Shown here: positions 45,624-54,615 of the stretch, piece after piece | Position numbering within the stretch: the first letter of the stretch is position 1 | Layout of the letters: each line of letters starts with the position of its first letter | Source of the DNA: Thraustochytrium sp. TN22 | Taxonomy: Eukaryota; Sar; Bigyra; Thraustochytrida; Thraustochytriidae | Reading direction: 5' to 3' | Assembly: GCA_013306675.1 (NCBI GenBank) | Contig: JABLUY010000002.1 | Location: forward strand, 186,001 to 250,000 | Length of the DNA: 64,000 bases | Notes under the pieces: generated by a model | The model's input: only the letters and a program-made list of their open reading frames with translations | What the model was told of the DNA's origin: nothing | Database searches by the model: none | Program-made: the position numbers and the translations under genes

Positions 45624-46751
45624 ATGGCGTCGCGGCCGCACGTGCACATCGTGGAGGTGCTGGTGCACCGCGTGGAGCTGGCGCTGTTCGAGGGCTCGTA
45701 CCGGTGGTCGCAGGGGCGCAGCGTGGATGTCCTGGACTGCACCATCGTGCGCGTGCGCACGAACCGCGGTATCGAGGGCGTGGGCGAGGTGACGCCGCTG
45801 GGGCCGGCGTACCTGCCAGCGTACGCGGAGGGCGTGCGCACGGGCATTCAGACGCTGGCGCCGCACCTGCTGGGCGAGGACCCGACGCAGCTGGCCAAGA
45901 TCAACGAGATCATGGATGCCGCGCTGGCTGGCCACAAGTACGTCAAGTCGGCGCTGGACATGGCGTGCTGGGACATCCTGGGCAAGCTCACGGACCAGCC
46001 TCTGTGCGTGCTGCTGGGCGGCCGCTTCGGCGACGGCATCGACCTCTACCGCGCCATCTCCCAGGAGGACCCGGAGACCATGGCGGCGCGAGTGGCCGAG
46101 TACCGCGAGCAGGGTTACCACAAGTTCCAGCTCAAGGTGGGTGGGTCGGTGGCCGAAGACCTAGAGCGCATCCGCGCCGTGGCGGCCGTGCTCGACTTCC
46201 CGCGCGACACGCTGGTGCTGGACGCCAACAAGGGCTGGGCGCTGCATGAGGCCGCGCGGGTGCTGGACGCGATCCGGGACCTCGATGTCTTCGTGGAGCA
46301 GCCCTGTGCCTCCTACGAGGAGTGCCTCTCGCTCCGCCGGCGTTCGGCGCGGCCCTTTATTCTGGACGAGTGCATCGACTCGCTGCAGCAGGTGCTGCGC
46401 GCGCACGCGGACGGCGCGGCCGATTGCATCAACCTCAAGATCAGCAAGGTGGGTGGCCTCACCAAGGCGCGGCAGATCCGCGACCTCTGCGTCTCGCTTG
46501 GCATCGCCATGATCATCGAGGACTCCTGGGGCAGCGACGTGACGACGGCGGCCATCGCGCACCTTGCGCAATCCACGCCGGAGCGCGCGCGCCTCGCCGC
46601 CACGGACTTTAACTCGTATGTCACGGTATCCACGGCCAAGGGCTCGCCCACGCGCCACGAGGGTCGCATGAAGGCGTCCACGGAGCCAGGGCTTGGCCTC
46701 GAGCTGAAGGAGGATATCATCGGCGACCCGCTCTTCGTGGTGGGCTTTTGA
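45624..46751 (+). CDS. Enolase-superfamily dehydratase/epimerase (mandelate racemase/MLE family)
   Basis: 375 residues; start MASRPHVHIVEVLVH. Fold and active site fit the mandelate racemase/muconate lactonising group: Lys171 in KFQLKVGG, metal ligands Asp200 in LDANKGW, Glu225 in VEQPC and Glu249 in ILDECIDS, and the second base Lys272 in NLKISKVGG, then IIEDSWGSDV. The SALDMACWDILGK block and FQxKVGG spacing resemble cis-3-hydroxyproline dehydratase and hydroxyproline-betaine epimerase relatives, so an amino-acid derivative substrate is likely. Exact reaction cannot be assigned. Such genes are common in bacteria and patchy in eukaryotes, so bacterial origin is possible, but codon use and GC match the neighbours. 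Stop is 73 bp from that of the convergent gene. Confidence 0.88.
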   Translation: MASRPHVHIVEVLVHRVELALFEGSYRWSQGRSVDVLDCTIVRVRTNRGIEGVGEVTPLGPAYLPAYAEGVRTGIQTLAPHLLGEDPTQLAKINEIMDAALAGHKYVKSALDMACWDILGKLTDQPLCVLLGGRFGDGIDLYRAISQEDPETMAARVAEYREQGYHKFQLKVGGSVAEDLERIRAVAAVLDFPRDTLVLDANKGWALHEAARVLDAIRDLDVFVEQPCASYEECLSLRRRSARPFILDECIDSLQQVLRAHADGAADCINLKISKVGGLTKARQIRDLCVSLGIAMIIEDSWGSDVTTAAIAHLAQSTPERARLAATDFNSYVTVSTAKGSPTRHEGRMKASTEPGLGLELKEDIIGDPLFVVGF

Positions 46752-46810
46752 TTCTGTTGTTCCAAAGGGGAGCTTTGATTCTTTACTGGTTCTGCTCGGA
46801 TGGTGACGTC

Positions 46811-46855
46811 CGCTGCTGCTGCTGCTACTGCTGCTGCTGCTGCTGCTGCTGCTGA
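46811..46855. repeat. CTG/CAG repeat spanning a stop codon
   Basis: On the minus strand: nine CAG codons, then TAG, then four more CAG. The stop of the minus-strand gene lies inside the repeat. Confidence 0.9.
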
Positions 46856-49377
46856 CTGTGAAGCTGGCGAATGATTTTGTCGGCGGACTCCAAGCCCTCC
46901 TGGCAAGCCTGCTGAAATGTCCGTGTGAGCCCGCAGGCCACTTCAAGTGCCTGCACGGCCACATTTGGCACAAGGTCCACGGGCATGTCGGCGCGGCTGC
47001 TCTCGCTACCGGCCACGGACGTTGCGTCGCTGAGTCCCTGCAAACTTGCGTGGTCTATGTCGGACACTTTGTCTGCGCCGCCAATCTCACGAGCCACGAC
47101 CTCCTGAATGGCCTGGGCTTGGCGCATCCACAAGCGCGCCTGGCTTGTGGACCGCAGCTCGGCACCAGCCTCTCGGCTGGTGCAAAGGCTCTGGCCCTGT
47201 GGACCACTGGCAGGTCCCGCGAGGGCCGCACGCTCTGACGCTGCTTCAGGCAGAGCGCTGGCCACGTCGTCGCTGACTTGCTGAACGAGGTCCTGGATGG
47301 ACGCAAGCGCGATGCGGTCCGCTTCAATGCGGGTATTGGCCTGCGCCGACAGGAGGCGGTACTGGTCTTCAAAGCAAGCGAGTAGCGCGCTCACATCACT
47401 GAGGTCCTGCGCCGTCACCGAGATGGGCGTTTCCGCCGTGATCTTACCGAGTTGCAGCTTCGCGCGCCCGAGGAGCGCATCCACCTTGGTGCGGAACCTG
47501 CGTGAGGTTCGTCGCAGGTCCTTGCTCGCGAAGTGGCGCTCCTTGATGCGCTGACTCGCACCCTCGCGTTTGCCGTGCTTGGGGGCGGTCTGTGAGGGGT
47601 GCGCCTTGCCACGCGCCTTTCGGGACCGGCGCCGTGCACCTGGCTCTGGGCTGTGCGTGAGGCTCGCCGCGCTCACTGGCATGAATGCACCGCTGCTCAA
47701 AGGGCTCCCTGGGCTCCCTGGGCTCCCTGGGCTCGGCGACCACGGCGACCGCGGCGATCGCAGGCCCACGACATCCGGGTGCCCACCAGCACCAGCTGGA
47801 CGGGCCCGACGCACGCGAGGGCTCTCCGTGTGGCGCGCCTTGCGAGGGGAATCCGGCTGCACAGGAGCGAACTTTCCAGATGGCCTGCAGATCATGGACC
47901 CCTGCTTACTGTAGTCATCCTCCGAGAGCTCCTCGTGCAGTAGGGTGGAGTCGAGCCGCAAGGCTGTAGCCCCTCTGCCCGACATAGAGAAGGACACCTC
48001 CGAGGAGTACGAGCTATTCGAGGCGCGCCGGCGGTCGTGCGAGGCGGTCGCGGCCGCGCTCGCCTCTTGGTTCAAGCGCGTAACGATGTGTGGTGAGGGC
48101 GCCCGGTCTGGCGCGCGAGATGACGGGACAGCCACGGGCTCCGGGGAGGCAATCGAAGCGGCGGCCTGCGCCGCGGCGACGGCGGCTGCGGCAGTACTTG
48201 GGACGGACTTCTTCTTCGCCACGCGGGGAGGCCGGCCGCCTGTTGCGTTCTGGCTTCGCACCGGCTGAATCTTGATGTCGGGGGGGGGCGTCTCACCGTA
48301 GATGGCACACGTGAGAAGCTGCTTTTTCTTGAGGCGCACAGGCGACTCGATACGCCGTGCGCCACCCAGGATGCCACCTCCCGGCGAACACGCACGCCCG
48401 GTCATGGGCGGTGGCGAGGTCATCTCCTCTTCTTCGTCATCGCGCACGTCCACCTGAAGATTTGGCGCGTCCGACGTAATAATAGCTGATGCCATTGGGC
48501 TTGGCGACGACGGTGACTGGGCCATCGCCGAGATGCCCGACAGGGGCGACGCGTGGCTCTGCACGCCCGCGTGCGACTCGCCATGAGGCGACACAAGGGA
48601 AGGCGCTGGCGAAACGGGCAGCGCTGGCGAAGCGGGCGACGCTGGCGAAGCGGGCGGCGAACCCGGGCCCGTCTTGGGCAAGACTGGTGAGTCACTGTGC
48701 GAAGGAGAGTTCTCTGCCGCCTTCTTGAGACGCGAAGCGCGACGCTGGCTGCGTGTGCTGGACGCCGAGAGTTCTGCGGCGCCCCCGGCCATTGCAGCGG
48801 AGGCCGAAGATGGAAGCGTCGCGTACGGGCTCGCAACACGCGTCTCGGACACCTCCGCCTCGGGTTGCTTCTCGACGGGCGCGCCTGGCTCTGCTGCAAA
48901 AACAAGCGGCGCCTCCACGAGCTTAGCGGAGCGCTCCACTGAGCCCGAGGTGCGCGGGCACGTGGTCTCTGGCACATGTTCTGCCTCTGGCATGGCGGCC
49001 TTGGCCGCGGCCTCAGAGGCGTCTTCTTCAGAGGTGCGACTCGAACGCCTTCTCCGCCTATTTATGCCACCCTCATCAGCTGCGAGAGCGACCGCCTCTT
49101 CAGGTTTGATCAGGCCCTTGCTGGACATTTCGTTGATGAGCATGTTCTTCTCCCGAGTGGACGGGACGCGCTGTACCAGCTGCTGCAGCGAGAGCTCGGC
49201 GGCATCGGTGTCGCCCAGTTTCTCAGTGAGCTTGACCGCAAGAGCGCGCCGAGCCTTCTCCCGCGCGGCCGCGGTCTCATCCTCCTTGATGCGCTCTGCC
49301 TCCTTGCGCTGCCTCTCCTCGCGCTGCAGTGCAAGGCGCTCCTTGCGCGACAGCTTGTTGGAGCCGCCGCCCTCCAT
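46825..49377 (-). CDS. Large disordered protein with coiled coil and polyQ end
   Basis: 850 residues from ATG 49377 (MEGGGSNKLSRKERLALQ). I do not recognise a family. Residues 8-60 are a Lys/Arg/Glu coiled coil. A central region (about 110-600) is Ser/Pro/Ala-rich and disordered, with imperfect SPASPASP and GSPGSPGSP repeats and many possible SP phosphorylation sites. Residues about 620-840 are helical and may be the only folded part (DLRRTSRRFRTKVDALLG, FEDQYRLLSAQANTRIEADR). The protein ends in nine Gln. Possible cytoskeletal or adaptor protein, but no function is claimed. Its length and lack of stops over 2.5 kb, together with a plausible helical C-terminus, support a real gene; the antisense frames lack features. 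Confidence 0.6.
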   Translation of the reverse strand: MEGGGSNKLSRKERLALQREERQRKEAERIKEDETAAAREKARRALAVKLTEKLGDTDAAELSLQQLVQRVPSTREKNMLINEMSSKGLIKPEEAVALAADEGGINRRRRRSSRTSEEDASEAAAKAAMPEAEHVPETTCPRTSGSVERSAKLVEAPLVFAAEPGAPVEKQPEAEVSETRVASPYATLPSSASAAMAGGAAELSASSTRSQRRASRLKKAAENSPSHSDSPVLPKTGPGSPPASPASPASPALPVSPAPSLVSPHGESHAGVQSHASPLSGISAMAQSPSSPSPMASAIITSDAPNLQVDVRDDEEEEMTSPPPMTGRACSPGGGILGGARRIESPVRLKKKQLLTCAIYGETPPPDIKIQPVRSQNATGGRPPRVAKKKSVPSTAAAAVAAAQAAASIASPEPVAVPSSRAPDRAPSPHIVTRLNQEASAAATASHDRRRASNSSYSSEVSFSMSGRGATALRLDSTLLHEELSEDDYSKQGSMICRPSGKFAPVQPDSPRKARHTESPRVRRARPAGAGGHPDVVGLRSPRSPWSPSPGSPGSPGSPLSSGAFMPVSAASLTHSPEPGARRRSRKARGKAHPSQTAPKHGKREGASQRIKERHFASKDLRRTSRRFRTKVDALLGRAKLQLGKITAETPISVTAQDLSDVSALLACFEDQYRLLSAQANTRIEADRIALASIQDLVQQVSDDVASALPEAASERAALAGPASGPQGQSLCTSREAGAELRSTSQARLWMRQAQAIQEVVAREIGGADKVSDIDHASLQGLSDATSVAGSESSRADMPVDLVPNVAVQALEVACGLTRTFQQACQEGLESADKIIRQLHSQQQQQQQQQ

Positions 49378-50389
49378 GCCGCTGCCCAAGGCGCCACGCA
49401 GCGCCACGCGCAGCTGCCACGCGTCGAGTCTGGCGCCACCGCGCAGCTGCTGCCTCCTGCGGTGCCTCCGTGAGGCTCTTGACCGTGAGGAGAGGCCAAG
49501 CTCTCGTCGGTGTCGGCGCGGCCTACTTGCTGACGCGTGGATGCGAATCCCTTGGCAGTGCTCGCTCGCTCTCCACCGGATCGATTTCTCCACGGCGCAC
49601 ACCTGGCTCGCATTTAGCTCGCTAGTACTAAGGCCTACTCCACGCCGTGGTGAGAATCAGTCAGTCAGTATGACAGTCAGTCACCGCGTGCGCTGCACCG
49701 TGACGGTGACTCGGAGCCAGTGACCGTGCCGCCATCGGCAATGTCCTCGAGTGGTACGAGTTTGAGCGCAGCGGCGTCGCATGTGGGTGGGTCAGCTGGA
49801 GAATCGACCTTGACTCGGAGAACAATGATCCTCTCCTCCTTGGCTGACAGGCGCTGACAGCCTGACGCCGACGCTGTCAGCAGCCAGGCATCTCAACTGA
49901 TGACCAGGCGAGCCAGGCACTGCAGGCTGTCTGTGCGTCCCGCTGGCCACGCCTCCCCAACCAGCAATGACAGCCAGTCCGCTCGCTCACGCCGCCCGCC
50001 CGGCCGTTCCGAAGCAAGCCGAAGCCGAAGCCCGCCTGACTCGGACGGCCGCCCCTCACCGCTCGGCCTGTCGTTCGCTGCCTCAGACGCTCTGCACGTT
50101 CTCTCTTCGGGCTTGACGAGCCGGAAGCCCGGCAAGGCCCCGGCGAGGAAGGCGCCGGAGCGGCGCGCGCGTTCTAAACGGCGTCCGGGACGATTGGGAC
50201 GCGGCGACAAGCGCCCGACGCCCGACGGCGCTGGTGTATCAAAATTCAAACGCGGCAGCGCAGCGAGGATCCGCGCGAGGCTCTCTCTCGCGCGCGGCGC
50301 GGCGGCGAGGTAGGTGCGGCGGCGCGGCGCGGCGCGGCGGCGCGGCGCGGCGCGGCGAGCGCGGCGCCCGGCCGCGCGCCCGCCGGAGC

Positions 50390-50431
<42 letters not shown>

Positions 50432-50640
50432 GAGCGGGCGAGCTTCAGGCGGGCCCGGCCAACCCGCCCCAAAAGCAGAGGCCCAGACTGCCCGCTCGGG
50501 TCGGCGCGGGCGAGGCGCCGCGGCGCGAGCGACGACACGGCGGCAGGCGGCGGCGGAGGCTGGCTGTGCTGTGCGCCGCGCCGTGCCGCGTCGCGTCCGC
50601 AGGCGCGCAGAACCGTAACGAGGTGGCGCGGTGCGTGGGC

Positions 50641-50676
<36 letters not shown>

Positions 50677-50897
50677 TGGCTCCGCTCTCGTTGGGCTCGT
50701 CTCGTTCCGGCACTTGCGGCGCAGTCTGACGACGGCGCGGCGCTGAGCGGAGCGGTGGCCCGCGAGCGGCGAGGCCAGGGCGGCCGGCAAGGGCAGGCAG
50801 GGAGTAGGAGCGTGCGATTGACTGACAGACGCGCGGGCGGCGGCGCAGGTAAAGCGAAGAGAGCGGCGAGCGGAGCAGGACGGCGCTGCGCAGCAAG
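49378..50897. other. Long divergent promoter region
   Basis: 1.52 kb between divergent starts. Short CAGTCAGT and CTGACAG repeats near 49660-49690 and 49845-49880. GGCGC arrays at about 50317-50357 and CGG repeats at 50393-50421 and 50641-50676 lie on the strand of the 6-phosphogluconate dehydrogenase gene. Open frames through these are repeat artefacts. Confidence 0.55.
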
Positions 50898-52373
50898 ATG
50901 GCGGACTTCGGTCTCTATGGCCTGGCGGTGATGGGCCAGAACTTCGCCCTGAACGTGGCGGAGAAGGGCTTCTCGATCTCGGTGTGCAACCGGTCGCCCA
51001 GCAAGGTGGACGATTGCGTGGAGCGCGCCGAGAAGGAGCTGGGCGACCAGGCGGGCAACCTCAAGGGTTACAAGGATCCTGCGGAGTTCGTCAAGTCGCT
51101 GGCCAAGCCGCGCAAGGTGATGTTCCTGGTCAAGGCCGGCGCGCCGGTGGACTCGTGCATCGACCTCTTCCTCAGCCACCTGGAGGAGGGCGACGTGCTT
51201 ATCGACGGCGGCAACGAGTGGTTTGAGAACTCGGTGCGCCGCGGCGAGCGCTGCGCCGAGCAGGGCATCATGTACCTGGCCATGGGCGTGAGCGGCGGCG
51301 AGGAGGGCGCGCGCAACGGCCCCTCGCTCATGCCGGGCGGCCCCAAGGAGGCCTTCGACCTCATCAAGCCCATCATCGAGAAGGTGGCGGCGCAGACCGA
51401 GGCCGGCCCGTGCACCACCTACATTGGCGGCCCCGGCTCGGGCAACTACGTCAAGATGGTGCACAACGGCATCGAGTACTCTGACATGCAGGGCATCGGC
51501 GAGGCCTACACCATCCTCAAGGCCGTCGGCGGCCTCGACAACGAGGAGCTCGCCAAGGTCTTCTCGGACTGGAACAAGGCCGAGCTTGACTCCTTCCTCA
51601 TCGAGATCACCAGCAAGATCCTCGCCAAGCGCGACACCGACATTTACCACGCCGACAGCGGCGAGAAGCTCGAGAGCAACGAGTCTCGCTACATCCTCGA
51701 CATGGTGCTCGACCGGACGGGCTCCAAGGGCACGGGCCGCATGACCGTGCAGTCGGCCGCCGAGCACGGCGTCGCGGCCGGTGGCATGAGCGCCGCGCTC
51801 GACGCCCGCTACATTGCCTCGGACAAGGACGCCCGCGGCACCATGGCCCCGCTCCTGGACGGCCCAACACAGATGCCGGAGATCGACAAGGCGCAGCTCA
51901 TCGAGGACGTGCGCAACGCCCTCTACTGCACCAAGATCTGCTCCTACGCTCAGGGCCTCAACCTTATTCGCGAGGCCTCGCGCCAGCGCGACTGGAACGT
52001 CGACCTTGGCGAGTGCGCGCGCATCTGGCTCGGCGGCTGCATCATCCGCGCCAAGTTCCTTCACCGCATCAAGGAGGCCTACGACCGCGACCCGGACCTG
52101 GCCAACCTGCTCGTCGACTCTGAGTTCAAGGAGGAGATGGCCACCAAGCAGAAGTCCTGGCGCCGCATCGTCTCGCTCTGCGCCGCCGTCGGCCTTCCGG
52201 CCCCGTCCATGATGGCCTGCCTTGCCTACTACGACCAGTACCGCCGTGAGACCCTCCCGGGCGCCGCTCTCGTCCAGGCCCAGCGCGACTTCTTCGGCAG
52301 CCACACCTTTGAGCGCAAGGACAAGCCGCGTGGCGAGATGTACCACTGCCGCTGGACCGACAAGCACTTCTAA
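50898..52373 (+). CDS. 6-phosphogluconate dehydrogenase, decarboxylating
   Basis: 491 residues, full length for the long eukaryotic/Gram-negative type. Converts 6-phosphogluconate and NADP+ to ribulose 5-phosphate, CO2 and NADPH in the oxidative pentose-phosphate pathway. N-terminal Rossmann motif GLAVMGQNFALNVAEKG; NADP-selecting NRSPSKVDD; VSGGEEGARNGPSLMPGG; catalytic Lys and Glu in KMVHNGIEYSDMQ; C-terminal substrate region with HTFERKD. All expected active-site residues are present. No N-terminal extension, so cytosolic; the C-terminus (DKHF) is not a peroxisomal signal. An oil-accumulating protist would use this NADPH for fatty-acid synthesis, but that is inference. Strong codon bias towards C/G third positions suggests high expression. 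Confidence 0.97.
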   Translation: MADFGLYGLAVMGQNFALNVAEKGFSISVCNRSPSKVDDCVERAEKELGDQAGNLKGYKDPAEFVKSLAKPRKVMFLVKAGAPVDSCIDLFLSHLEEGDVLIDGGNEWFENSVRRGERCAEQGIMYLAMGVSGGEEGARNGPSLMPGGPKEAFDLIKPIIEKVAAQTEAGPCTTYIGGPGSGNYVKMVHNGIEYSDMQGIGEAYTILKAVGGLDNEELAKVFSDWNKAELDSFLIEITSKILAKRDTDIYHADSGEKLESNESRYILDMVLDRTGSKGTGRMTVQSAAEHGVAAGGMSAALDARYIASDKDARGTMAPLLDGPTQMPEIDKAQLIEDVRNALYCTKICSYAQGLNLIREASRQRDWNVDLGECARIWLGGCIIRAKFLHRIKEAYDRDPDLANLLVDSEFKEEMATKQKSWRRIVSLCAAVGLPAPSMMACLAYYDQYRRETLPGAALVQAQRDFFGSHTFERKDKPRGEMYHCRWTDKHF

Positions 52374-52806
52374 AGACACAGCTTCAGTCAGCTCGCTGAG
52401 ATTGCGCACACAAGTCAGACACTTTTCCCTCTTTTTTTTTTTTGGTTCTGGTCTTCAAGTTACTTTTTCCTGCAATGTGCGACTTGAGGGATGTAGCCTG
52501 CGGCGCGTCCAGAGCGTCTGTCCAGGACGTACATACTCTCTTTTGGAGTGTCGCCCTTGGAGCGTCATGTGAGCTATGTATGCTCTTGGAGCGCCATTTT
52601 CTACAATACCAGGCACAAGCTAATGTAAGTAGCTTGGTCTGCGAACTCGTCGCTCGCCGTGCCCGCCGTGCCCTCTTCGCACTTTTGCCCATGTTCAAAC
52701 TTGTCTCGCTTTGGCGCTTGCACGACTGTCCCCATGTCCTGTTCGCTCACGGGATGCAATGAACATGCGCAAACTCGTTCCGAGTTGCCGTATTCGCTCG
52801 CTTGCT
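52374..52806. other. Convergent intergenic, low GC
   Basis: 433 bp between convergent stops. A T-run at 52431-52443 and several GGAGCGxCAT-like repeats near 52557-52600. Lower GC than the genes. No RNA gene or coding region recognised. Confidence 0.4.
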
Positions 52807-54174
52807 TCATTCTTCGTCGTCGTCATCATCGTCGTCGAGCGCAGGCACGTGCAGACTCGCCTCAAGGCGCTCTTGCGCCTTGACCGCCGCTGGTGCCGTG
52901 GAAGTGGCCTTGAGGCCCACATCCGCGGCCAAGTTTGGATTCTCCTTGCCCTGGTAAATGCGCCGCACGTCCACCGCGTGTTTGAGAATCTCGTCCGCGC
53001 GCTTGCCGGACTGCGCGAGGCGCCGCACGCGGCCGCCTTGGTCATCTGCCTCCGACGATGATGACGACGACGACGCCGCAGCACGCTGCTTGTTGAGGTC
53101 GCGCAGCGGCTTCTCCGAGGCCGCCGAGACCGTCAGCATAACGGACGGCTCGAGCTTAGGCAGGGTCACCTTGAGCTCGCCAGATGCCTTGGACCGCTCC
53201 GTCTTGGCGCGGTCCGCACAAACCTCGGCGTTGGTCCCGCCCGGGTACGCCAGGCGCAACGTCTTGTCGCGGAAAACGACCTCTACGAAGCGCGGGAAAA
53301 CCTGGCAGTCGATGAGTGAGGTGTCCACGTAGCGCGGGAGCTGCACGCGGAGGTAAAAGTTTGGCTCGTCCTCCTCGAAGCAGAACTCCAGGCCGCCCTC
53401 ATTGCACTGCCGCACGCGGCCGTCGGGGAAGAACTGCTTCTCGCGCGCGCGCGCCACGGCGTCGGCGTGCTCCTTCTCATAGTTTCGCTCCTTGGGCATG
53501 CGCTCCTTCTCGCGCGCCTCCTTCTCCGCCTTCTCCTCGGCCATCTCGCGGTACATTTCCGTACGCAGCTCCGGGGTGTACGGCGCATTGTCGCCCGAGG
53601 TATTTGCCACGGCCGGCTTCGCCGCCTCGGCGGCGCGCTCCGTCTCAATGCGGGCGGCCAGCTCGTCCTGCAGCACTGCTCGCCGCTGCGCCGCGCGAAT
53701 GCGATCCGACTTGGTGATGCGCATGCCGTCGAGCTTCTCCAGCCACGGTAGGTGTAGGATGATGTAGTCCTTGTGGCCGTCCCAGTCGGCGCACGGGTTG
53801 CCCACCACGTACAGCTCGCGCAGCATCTTGTTGTGCTGCAGGTTCTCCACGCTCTCCTGCAGCGCGGAGCACGGCACGAAGTTCAGCATCATATCTAGCT
53901 TGTTGAGAAACTCGCACGATTGCAGGCCCTCCACCTTGGTGATGTTGTTTTGCGAGATGTTCAGGTACTCGAGCTCCTTGAGATGCTGCAGGTTCTCTAG
54001 CTTGCCGATGATGTTATTTTGCAGGTACAGGATCTTGAGCCGCCGACAGAGCGTGCCCACCACCTCGATCTTCTCGATTTCCAGCTGGTGCAGCGCCAAC
54101 TCCTCCAGGTCCGCCATAGTCCCCTCATTGTGCTCCGACTTGCGCCGGATCAGCTCCGCCGAGATGCGCACCAT
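52807..54174 (-). CDS. DNAAF11: DNAAF11/LRRC6 (axonemal dynein assembly factor)
   Basis: 455 residues starting MVRISAELIRRKSEHNEG, which matches human LRRC6 (MGRITEDLIRRRAEHND). The protein helps pre-assemble axonemal dynein arms in the cytoplasm with other DNAAFs and HSP90-type chaperones. Residues about 20-140 carry the short LRRs (RLKILYLQNNIIGKLENL, LEYLNISQNNITKVEGL), then the LRR cap ELYVVGNPCADWDGHKDY. A charged coiled coil follows (about 185-265). A CS/p23-like domain spans about 290-380, with LPRYVDTSLIDCQVFPRF matching human YRYMDTSLIDVDVQPTY. Ends in an Asp/Glu run. Presence implies motile cilia or flagella. Divergent from the lectin/PSI gene. Confidence 0.95.
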   Translation of the reverse strand: MVRISAELIRRKSEHNEGTMADLEELALHQLEIEKIEVVGTLCRRLKILYLQNNIIGKLENLQHLKELEYLNISQNNITKVEGLQSCEFLNKLDMMLNFVPCSALQESVENLQHNKMLRELYVVGNPCADWDGHKDYIILHLPWLEKLDGMRITKSDRIRAAQRRAVLQDELAARIETERAAEAAKPAVANTSGDNAPYTPELRTEMYREMAEEKAEKEAREKERMPKERNYEKEHADAVARAREKQFFPDGRVRQCNEGGLEFCFEEDEPNFYLRVQLPRYVDTSLIDCQVFPRFVEVVFRDKTLRLAYPGGTNAEVCADRAKTERSKASGELKVTLPKLEPSVMLTVSAASEKPLRDLNKQRAAASSSSSSSEADDQGGRVRRLAQSGKRADEILKHAVDVRRIYQGKENPNLAADVGLKATSTAPAAVKAQERLEASLHVPALDDDDDDDEE

Positions 54175-54615
54175 GGTGGTCTGCCAGTCGAGCAAGGACG
54201 GCCGCCCCCCCCCCTCGCGCGCACGCACTAACGCACAGAGAGGGGTGGAGTCGTCCACGAGCGGGCGGCGCCGCGCCACGGGCCGGGTGTTGACGGCAGA
54301 GGCTCTTGGCGAAGCCAGGCAGGCAAGCAAGTCTGCTGCAGCAGGCAGGAGCCCGCCCACCCGCCGGACGCCAACCGGCGCAAGTGCGCAACGCCTTTTC
54401 GCCTTAGGCCGCCTCAACGGCACGCAGAGGTCTCAGACTTGGACCAGGGCTGGGCTGGGCTGGGCTAGCTGGCCAGGCCACTACGTTGGAGCTCTAGCCT
54501 CCAGAGAGGGCCTTTAGGATTAGGCCTGGACCTTACATTAGAAGTTATTTGTCAGCGACGAGCCTCGCTCACGCTGGTGCTGGCGAACCAGGTTGCCAAA
54601 GCTTCTTCGAGGTTG
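54175..54615. other. Divergent promoter region
   Basis: 441 bp. GGCTG pentamers (three to four units) near 54445-54465. No coding frame accepted. Confidence 0.45.

Noticed and set aside
46825-46827. Reassigned TAG codon (TAG = Gln) to explain the polyQ stop
   Set aside because: TAG ends well-conserved proteins in this window (adenylate kinase, J protein, EF-hand protein), so it is a normal stop.
48674-49723. 349-codon plus-strand frame opposite the disordered protein
   Set aside because: Ser/Arg/Ala-rich with no motif or good start; the minus-strand frame is longer and has a coiled coil and helical C-terminus.
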